A program made the translations under genes and the position numbers. Of a stretch of 64,000 nt of DNA, positions 56,998-64,000 are shown piece after piece. How positions within the stretch are numbered: the stretch's first letter is position 1; every line of letters starts with the position of its first letter. Under the pieces are notes generated by a model, which saw only the letters and a program-made list of their open reading frames with translations, was not told the DNA's origin and ran no database searches. The stretch is taken from positions 620,001-684,000 of the forward strand of contig NZ_CP151275.1 of the NCBI RefSeq assembly GCF_038235435.1, given 5' to 3'. This DNA is from Niveibacterium sp. SC-1 (lineage in GTDB: Bacteria; Pseudomonadota; Gammaproteobacteria; Burkholderiales; Rhodocyclaceae).

Positions 56998-58188
56998 GTG
57001 AAGTCGCAGTCCGTTCCGCAGTCCGTTCTTATCGTCGGTGCGGGCCCGGCCGGGTCCGCGGCTGCCCGCGTGCTGGCGCAGGCGGGCGTGTCGGTCAGCC
57101 TGGTCGACCAGAGCACTTTCCCTCGCGACAAGACCTGCGGTGACGGCCTGATCCCCGACGCTTTCCTCGCCTTGCGAAAGCTCGGCCTGGAGGCGCGTGT
57201 GCGGGCGGAGGCCCTGCCGCTCGCCGGCCTGCGCGTGATCGCGCCTGACGGCCGCGAGGTCGACCTTGCCGGAGATGCCGCCTGTCTGCCGCGCCTGCGC
57301 CTGGACGCCCTGATGCGCGACGCGGCCGAGGAGGCCGGCGCCCGTTTCCTTGCGCCGCTGCGACTGAAGACCTTTGTGGAAGAGGCCGGCCGCATCACCG
57401 GCGCGCATTTCACCGACGCCGGCGGTACGACGCAGACCCTGCAGGCCCCGATCACCTTGTTGGCGACCGGGGCAGCCACCGCGCCGCTGGCTGCCGCCGG
57501 CCTGCTCCTGCGCAAGGAGGCTTCAGGCTTCGCCCTGCGCGGCTATTACCGGCATCCGCGGCTTGCAGGCGAACTCGATCGCCTCGTGATTGCCATCGAT
57601 CGCGAGGTGCGCGGTGGCTACGGCTGGATCTTTCCCGGGCCTGACGGGGTGTTCAACGTCGGGGTCGGACTCTTCGGCGGGCGCGACGGCAGCGCCAACG
57701 TGCGCCGTGTATTCGAACGTTTCGTTGCGCACTCGCCCCTGGCGCGCGCCTTGGTGGAAGAGGGCGAGACGGTGGCCGCACCACGCGGCGCGCCGCTGCG
57801 CACCTGCCTCACCGGCGCACGCTTCTCGCGGCCCGGCTTGCTCGCGATCGGCGAAACCGTGGGCACCACTTACGCCTTCACGGGCGAGGGCATCGGCAAG
57901 GCGATCGAATCGGGCATCGCCGCGGCGCAGGCCATCCTCGATGCCCCGGACGAGGCGGCGCTGGCCCGCGACTACGCGGCACGGCTCGACGTGCACGCCG
58001 CGCGCTATGCCGCCTATCGCAAGGCGCAGTACTGGCTGAGCTGGCCGGCCGTGAGCAACCGCCTGGCCGAGCGTGCCGCCCGTGGTGGTCGCGTGAAGCG
58101 CGCGCTCGAAGGCTTGCTGGCCGAGACCATCGACCCCTCGGCGCTCTTCACCGTGCGCAATCTGCTGCGCGGCCTGCTCAGCGGCTAG
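56998..58188 (+). CDS. Geranylgeranyl-reductase-family FAD oxidoreductase
   Basis: 396 aa from GTG at 56998; GTG at 56965 is an alternative and neither has a clear ribosome site. VLIVGAGPAGSAAARVLAQA binds FAD, FPRDKTCGDGLIPDAFLAL is the family motif, and LLAIGETVGTTYAFTGEGIG the second FAD segment. Substrate unknown; such enzymes saturate isoprenoid chains or modify quinones. Its end overlaps convergent ftsX by 4 bases. Confidence 0.85.
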   Translation: MKSQSVPQSVLIVGAGPAGSAAARVLAQAGVSVSLVDQSTFPRDKTCGDGLIPDAFLALRKLGLEARVRAEALPLAGLRVIAPDGREVDLAGDAACLPRLRLDALMRDAAEEAGARFLAPLRLKTFVEEAGRITGAHFTDAGGTTQTLQAPITLLATGAATAPLAAAGLLLRKEASGFALRGYYRHPRLAGELDRLVIAIDREVRGGYGWIFPGPDGVFNVGVGLFGGRDGSANVRRVFERFVAHSPLARALVEEGETVAAPRGAPLRTCLTGARFSRPGLLAIGETVGTTYAFTGEGIGKAIESGIAAAQAILDAPDEAALARDYAARLDVHAARYAAYRKAQYWLSWPAVSNRLAERAARGGRVKRALEGLLAETIDPSALFTVRNLLRGLLSG

Positions 58189-59093
58189 TCGGTCGCCACG
58201 CCGTCCTTGAGGTGGCTGCGTACCGAAAGCGCGGCCCCCAGCCAGCCCAGCAGCGCCGCGAGCGCGACAAGCCCCAGCACTTGGGGCAGACCCGGCCCGG
58301 CGAGTTCGAGCGGGATGCCGTAGCTGTCGGCCAGCCGCGAGGCGGGGACGCGCAGGGCGATCAGGATCACTTCCAGCAGACCCCAGGCAATGAGACCGCC
58401 CAGCGCGCCCTGCAACAGGCCGAACCAGAGGAAGGGCCGGCGCACCCAGGGGCGGGTGGCGCCCAGCAGCAGGCTCACGCCGATCTCGTGCCGCTGGGTG
58501 AGGATCTGCAGGCGGATGGTGTTGAAGGTGACGATCACCAGTGCGGTGCCGAGCAAGGCGGCGAGTACGCCCACGGTCGAGCGGGCGAGACGCAGCAGGG
58601 CATCGAGGCGCTGCACCCATTCGGTGTCGAGCTGCACGTGCGCGACGCCCGGGAAGCGCGAGACGCCTTCCTTCAGGCGCAGGAATTCGGCCGGGCTGTC
58701 GTCACGCGGGGTCAGGATCAGCGCGTCGGGCAGCGGGTTTTCGCCCAGGGTGGCGGTGACGTTGCCGAGGCCGGCCTCGCTGGCCAGCTGCTTGAGCGCC
58801 TGCGCCTTGGGGATGAAGCGGATCGCCGCGACGCCGGGATCGCTGTGCAGTTTGCGTTCAAGTGCGCGGGCATCGGATTCGGCCGCGCCGACGTTCATGA
58901 AGACGCTGATCTCCGGCCGCCCGGAGATGCCTTGCGCGAGCCGCGAGGCGTTGTCGGCAAGCACATAGCCCAGCGCCGGCAGGGTCAGCGCGATGGCCAC
59001 CACCAGGGCCGAGAGCAAGGTGCTCATGGGTCTCATGGCAAGGCGGCGCAGGGCGGCCTTCTTGGCCTGGATGTGTTGCGCGAGGAAGCTCAT
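58185..59093 (-). CDS. ftsX: Cell-division protein FtsX
   Basis: 302 aa with four membrane helices (STLLSALVVAIALTLPALGY; VGVLAALLGTALVIVTFNTI; two more at the C-terminus) and a periplasmic domain (EISVFMNVGAAESDARALER). With FtsE it controls septal murein hydrolases. Starts in the ftsE stop (ATGA). Confidence 0.95.
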   Translation of the reverse strand: MSFLAQHIQAKKAALRRLAMRPMSTLLSALVVAIALTLPALGYVLADNASRLAQGISGRPEISVFMNVGAAESDARALERKLHSDPGVAAIRFIPKAQALKQLASEAGLGNVTATLGENPLPDALILTPRDDSPAEFLRLKEGVSRFPGVAHVQLDTEWVQRLDALLRLARSTVGVLAALLGTALVIVTFNTIRLQILTQRHEIGVSLLLGATRPWVRRPFLWFGLLQGALGGLIAWGLLEVILIALRVPASRLADSYGIPLELAGPGLPQVLGLVALAALLGWLGAALSVRSHLKDGVATD

Positions 59094-59743
59094 GCCTGCA
59101 GCCTCCCGTGAGAGAGCGTGAGCCGGCGCGGCGTGCGGGCGGCGAAGAGCGATTCGCTGTGGGTGGCGACGATCACGGTGACACCGGCTTCGTTGAAGGA
59201 GCGGAAGAGGGCGGCGATCTCGTCGGCGTAGTCGGCGTCGAGGTGGGCGGTGGGCTCGTCCGCGATCAGGATGGCGGGGCGATTGACGATGGCGCGGGCG
59301 ATCGCCACGCGCTGTTGCTCGCCGCCGGAGAGCGTGATCGGCATCGCGCGCTCGTAGCCGGACAGCCCGACGCGATCGAGTGCCGCGTTCGCGCGCTTCT
59401 TGGCTTCCTTGCCCGGGAGTCCGGCGATCACCAGGGGCATCAGCACGTTGGCGAGCACGCTGCGGTCGTACAGCAGGCGGCTGTCCTGGGTCACCAGCCC
59501 GAGGCTGCGGCGCAGGTAGGGGATCGCGCTGCGCGGCAGGCGCCCGACGTCCTGGTCATTGACCAGCACGCGTCCGGCGGTGGGCCGTTCGAGCGCGGGG
59601 ATGAGTTTGAGGAGCGTGCTCTTGCCGGCGCCGGAGTGGCCCCGCAATACGATGAGTTCGCCCGGGCGGATGTCGAAACTGATGTCGGCCAGGCTCTCGA
59701 CACCGCCCGGATAGCGTTTGGACACCTGCTCGAAACGAATCAC
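59090..59743 (-). CDS. ftsE: Cell-division ATPase FtsE
   Basis: 217 aa from GTG. Walker [21 protein letters not shown], signature [20 protein letters not shown], Walker [13 protein letters not shown]. It drives FtsX. The GTG overlaps the stop of the GNAT gene by 4 bases, so the three genes form one operon. Confidence 0.96.
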   Translation of the reverse strand: MIRFEQVSKRYPGGVESLADISFDIRPGELIVLRGHSGAGKSTLLKLIPALERPTAGRVLVNDQDVGRLPRSAIPYLRRSLGLVTQDSRLLYDRSVLANVLMPLVIAGLPGKEAKKRANAALDRVGLSGYERAMPITLSGGEQQRVAIARAIVNRPAILIADEPTAHLDADYADEIAALFRSFNEAGVTVIVATHSESLFAARTPRRLTLSHGRLQA

Positions 59744-60258
59744 GCAAAAACCTCGTCGCGCAGCAGGCTCATCAATACTGCGTCGTCATATTCGCCGTCG
59801 AGGAAGCGCGCGTGGCGCCGACGGCCCTCGTGACGGAAACCGAAGCGCTCGTAGAGCGCGATCGCCAGCGTGTTGCTGCCATAGGCCTGCAGCTCGATGC
59901 GGGAGAGGCCGAAGCTCCAGCCGGCGGTCACCACGGCGGTGAGGAGCGAGAGGCCCAGCCCGCGGCCGCGATAGGCGGGCAAGAGACCCATGCCCAGCGC
60001 GCCCAGATGCGTGTGGCCTTCGAGCCGGGGCACCACGAGGTGCGCATCGCCCACCAGGGTCTGGCCATCCATCGCGACCAGGAAGGGCGTGCCGCGCTGG
60101 ACGGCCGCGCCGATCCAGTCGTGCAGTTCGGCGAGCGTGCGCGGTTCGGTCTTGCCCCAGTAGCGTCGCTCGTGCGCCACCACTTGCGAATACCCATGGA
60201 AGGACTCGACGTCGGCGAGCTGCACCGGGCGGATCAGGATGTCGTCATTCCGGTTCAT
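59740..60258 (-). CDS. GNAT-family N-acetyltransferase
   Basis: 172 aa. LGMGLLPAYRGRGLGLSLLT is the acetyl-CoA motif A, and LQAYGSNTLAIALYERFGFR motif B. Similar to RimI/SpeG-like enzymes; the acceptor is unknown. It lies 30 bp after ftsY and is coupled to ftsE. Confidence 0.88.
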   Translation of the reverse strand: MNRNDDILIRPVQLADVESFHGYSQVVAHERRYWGKTEPRTLAELHDWIGAAVQRGTPFLVAMDGQTLVGDAHLVVPRLEGHTHLGALGMGLLPAYRGRGLGLSLLTAVVTAGWSFGLSRIELQAYGSNTLAIALYERFGFRHEGRRRHARFLDGEYDDAVLMSLLRDEVFA

Positions 60259-60288
60259 GGCGGAGCGCTCCATGCGGCGCGGCCCGGT

Positions 60289-61422
60289 TCAGGCCGTGTT
60301 CTTGTTCGTGCTGCGGGAGGGTAGATCGAAGAGGGCTTCGACGAATTCGCGCGCGACGAATGGCTGCAGGTCGTCGATGCCTTCGCCCACCCCGATGAAG
60401 CGGATCGGCTTAGGCGCCGTGCGCGCGATCGCGGCGAGCACGCCGCCCTTGGCCGTGCCGTCGAGCTTGGTGACCACCAGGCCCGTGACGCCCGCGGCCT
60501 TGTCGAAGGCCTTGAGCTGGGCCAGCGCGTTCTGGCCGATGTTGGCGTCCAGCACCAGCAGGACTTCATGCGGGCCAGTGGGGTCGGCCTTCTGGATCAC
60601 GCGACGCACCTTGGCGATTTCTTCCATCAGGTGCAGCTGGGTGGGCAGGCGGCCGGCGGTGTCGGCCAGCACGATGTCGATGCCGCGGGCGCGCGCCGCC
60701 GAGACGGCGTCGAAGATCACCGCGGCCGGGTCGCCGGATTCCTGGGCGATCACCGTGACGTCGTTGCGGCGGCCCCATTCCTGCAGCTGTTCGCGGGCCG
60801 CAGCGCGGAAGGTGTCGCCGGCGGCCAGCAGCACGCTCTTGCCCTGCGACTGGAAGCGCTTGGCGAGCTTGCCGATCGAGGTCGTCTTGCCCGAGCCATT
60901 GACGCCCGCGAGCATGATGATCGTGGGGCGGTGGCGGTCGATGTCCAGCGCTTGCTCCAGCGGGGCGAGCAGGCCTTCGAGCAGCTCCACGAGCACGTCG
61001 CGCAACTGCTCGCCGGTTTCCAGCTTGTCGCGCTTCCAGCGCGTGCGCAGTTCGGTCAGCAGGTAGGTGGTGGCCTCGACGCCGCAGTCGGCGGTGAGCA
61101 GCGTGGACTCGAGCTCTTCAAGCAGCTCCTCGTCGATCTTGCGGCGCGAGAAGAGTCCGCCGAGTCCGCCCAGCGCATCGCCCACGTCCGCGCCCAGCAT
61201 CGGGCCGGCGGCGGCATTGAGCTGCGCCCGGGTGCGCGAGAGGCCCTGGCGCAGGCGATCCATCCAGGAGCGCTTGGGCGCTTCCTCCGGCACGCTGGCC
61301 GCAGCGACTGCGGGCGCGGCGGGTGCCTGGGCGGCCTGGACAGGCACCTCTGCGGGCGTCTTGTCCTCGGGCGCCTCGTCGGGACGGGCGTCCTTGGCGT
61401 CTTTCTTGAAGAAGCTGAACAT
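60289..61422 (-). CDS. ftsY: Signal-recognition-particle receptor FtsY
   Basis: 377 aa. A charged Ala/Pro-rich N-terminus is followed by the NG domain: GVNGSGKTTSIGKLAKRFQS (G1, with Ser where Val is usual), DTFRAAAREQLQEW, DTAGRLPTQ and TKLDGTAKGG. It docks SRP-ribosome complexes at the membrane. Divergent from rsmD (178 bp). Confidence 0.96.
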   Translation of the reverse strand: MFSFFKKDAKDARPDEAPEDKTPAEVPVQAAQAPAAPAVAAASVPEEAPKRSWMDRLRQGLSRTRAQLNAAAGPMLGADVGDALGGLGGLFSRRKIDEELLEELESTLLTADCGVEATTYLLTELRTRWKRDKLETGEQLRDVLVELLEGLLAPLEQALDIDRHRPTIIMLAGVNGSGKTTSIGKLAKRFQSQGKSVLLAAGDTFRAAAREQLQEWGRRNDVTVIAQESGDPAAVIFDAVSAARARGIDIVLADTAGRLPTQLHLMEEIAKVRRVIQKADPTGPHEVLLVLDANIGQNALAQLKAFDKAAGVTGLVVTKLDGTAKGGVLAAIARTAPKPIRFIGVGEGIDDLQPFVAREFVEALFDLPSRSTNKNTA

Positions 61423-61600
61423 GTGGGGGTGATCCGGGTAGGGGCTGCCGTCGGGCCCGTGGCGCCAAGGCCGGGCTGCCGCTATCATGCGGCGGCGCCA
61501 CGAAGGCGCGGGCCGCCGGAAACGGCGGCGATCAGACCCCGAAAGTCTAGCAGATGCCCTGTTGCCGCCCTGTCGCAGCCCCGCCGCGAGGACCGCACCG

Positions 61601-62891
<1,291 letters not shown>

Positions 62892-62951
62892 GGCCGCCTG
62901 AGCCGCGCCGCGTCCCTCGGGGCGTGCGGCGTGGAAATACGGGATGGAAAC

Positions 62952-62982
62952 AAAGAGGGCGACCCCGCGGGGTCGCCCTTTG
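62952..62982. terminator. Terminator between ferredoxin and dynamin-like gene
   Basis: AGGGCGACCCC and GGGGTCGCCCT with a 2-base loop and short A/T flanks on both sides, so it may serve both convergent genes. Confidence 0.8.
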
Positions 62983-63001
62983 CTTGCGTCAGGTGGCGCG
63001 A

Positions 63002-64000
63002 TCAGGCCGCGCGTGCCGGGCTGTCACTGTCCGCCAGAACGCTGTCCAGACCCAGGTTGGCAGCGAGGCGCTGCTCCAGGCTGGCCAGCTCGTTGAGCTG
63101 CCCGAGCAGGCCGCGTTCGGACTGTTCGAGTTCGCGGATTCGGTCTTCCAGCGTGCCGGTGGCTTCGTGGATGCGCTTGACGCTTTCCAGCCGGCGCTTG
63201 AGCTGGAGCTGGTATTCGCGCACCTGGGTTTCCAGCGGGCTCATCACCGCACGCAACCACTGGTCGGCGTCGCGATTGGCAAGCTCGAAAGTGCGACGGG
63301 CTTCCAGCGCGATGGTGTCGAAGAAGCGTTGCGTCACCGTGCCCTTGCGATGCAGGAGCATGGTGCCGACGGTGTTGATCTGCTGGTTGAAAGCCGCGCG
63401 CAGGCGCTCGATCTCCTTCTCGTAGCGTTCGGTAGAGAAGGGGGAGGGCGAGGCCAGCTTGAGTCCGTGCTCGATCGAGAACTTGTTGTACATCGTGTCG
63501 AGCATGCGGGTGATCTCGCTCACCTCGGCATTGGAGCGGCGCAGGTTCTCGCGCAGGCCGTTGAAGAAGGACTCCATCGCCTCGCGCAGGCCGCGCGAGA
63601 AACTCGCCTCCATCATCGCCTCGCGCGCCTTGCGGGTTTCAGAGCGCAGGGCATCGAGGCCGAGGTGGCTGTAGAGGTTGTTCGAGAGGTTGGTGAAGAC
63701 GCTGCGGGTCGCGTGGTACTTCTGCAAGCCCTGTTCGAATTCGTTCTTCTCGGTGCGCACCTTGCGCATCATGTATTCGATGACGCTCTGGTTCTTGCCG
63801 CGCAGTTCCGAGAGCTCCTTCACCTGCTCGCGCACGGCGCGGCGGCGCGCGCCGAGCAGCTCGCGGGTACGGCGGGCGATCTCTCCGGCCTCGCTGCGGG
63901 CGTTGTCGCGCACGATCTCCTGGCGGGTCGGCAGCAGTTCCTCGGAGAGCGCGTTTTCCAGCGTGTCGATCCGGCTGCGGTCGAGCAGGTCCGGGTCGCG
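63002..64000 (-). CDS. Dynamin-family GTPase, C-terminal part (cut by window edge)
   Basis: At least 332 aa, open through the window end. The visible part is helical and charged (SEEL LPTRQ, RRTRELLGARRRAVREQVKE, ERYEKEIERLRAAFNQQINT), with a heptad-like coiled coil near the C-terminus. It matches the stalk region of bacterial dynamin-like proteins; the GTPase domain would lie outside. Family call is from general pattern. Confidence 0.6.
   Translation of the reverse strand, partial: RDPDLLDRSRIDTLENALSEELLPTRQEIVRDNARSEAGEIARRTRELLGARRRAVREQVKELSELRGKNQSVIEYMMRKVRTEKNEFEQGLQKYHATRSVFTNLSNNLYSHLGLDALRSETRKAREAMMEASFSRGLREAMESFFNGLRENLRRSNAEVSEITRMLDTMYNKFSIEHGLKLASPSPFSTERYEKEIERLRAAFNQQINTVGTMLLHRKGTVTQRFFDTIALEARRTFELANRDADQWLRAVMSPLETQVREYQLQLKRRLESVKRIHEATGTLEDRIRELEQSERGLLGQLNELASLEQRLAANLGLDSVLADSDSPARAA

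Overview
The window is high-GC DNA from a Gram-negative proteobacterium, most likely a betaproteobacterium and plausibly near Rhodocyclales. Pointers are the aroQ-accB-accC-prmA-DUF3426 cluster, the ctaC/ctaD/ctaG/DUF2970/ctaE oxidase operon followed by SURF1-ctaA-ctaB-sco, rpoH behind a CIRCE operator, and the ftsY/ftsE/ftsX with rsmD-coaD-ferredoxin arrangement. I see no rRNA, tRNA or CRISPR array. The genus assignment is inference.

1-11,006 is an accessory type VI secretion (T6SS) island, read on the minus strand. A complete vgrG (8154-11006) is followed by a membrane-inserting effector (6664-8142) and an Imm71/Imm72-like immunity gene (5729-6667) joined by an ATGA overlap. After the immunity gene lies a second, N-terminally truncated copy of the VgrG C-terminal module (about 840 bp, homologous to 8504-9342). 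It carries a different tip: a beta-rich linker and a cysteine-protease-like effector. That gene has been broken twice, by an IS2-like element (3019-4353, target duplication ATTTC) and an IS481-family element (1650-2692, target duplication TCTAGC). Removing both elements with one copy of each duplication restores one uninterrupted frame. A lipoprotein gene (670-1137) and a frameshifted small gene follow and are candidate immunity genes.

11,146-17,179 (minus strand) holds a two-hotdog thioesterase pair and then an operon of SPFH protein, zinc-ribbon/DUF4178 membrane protein, 46-aa membrane peptide, DUF350 protein and a membrane-embedded aminopropyltransferase. Its make-up suggests a poorly characterised membrane-stress or polyamine system. 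17,405-26,216 is envelope polysaccharide: an NAD-dependent epimerase, waaA, waaC, a core glycosyltransferase, a UDP-glucuronate 4-epimerase-like protein, a FlaA1/CapD-type dehydratase, apaH embedded in the operon, and a sugar-phosphate transferase.

26,225-36,413 carries a CBS-domain protein, a ThrE-like exporter, two tandem paralogous 72-aa proteins, DUF3426-prmA-accC-accB-aroQ, a TlpA-like thioredoxin, a nucleotidyltransferase-like protein and mpl. 36,722-45,079 is the aa3-type cytochrome oxidase operon with its copper and heme A assembly factors, preceded by a perfect FNR/ANR-type box. 45,184-52,116 holds rpoH with CIRCE, a small lipoprotein and an oppABCDF transporter. 52,335-64,000 is mostly housekeeping: hemerythrin, an ABC exporter, pdxH, tpx, a PfkB kinase, a geranylgeranyl-reductase-like flavoprotein, ftsX, ftsE, a GNAT enzyme, ftsY, rsmD, coaD, a 2[4Fe-4S] ferredoxin and the end of a dynamin-like gene cut by the window edge.
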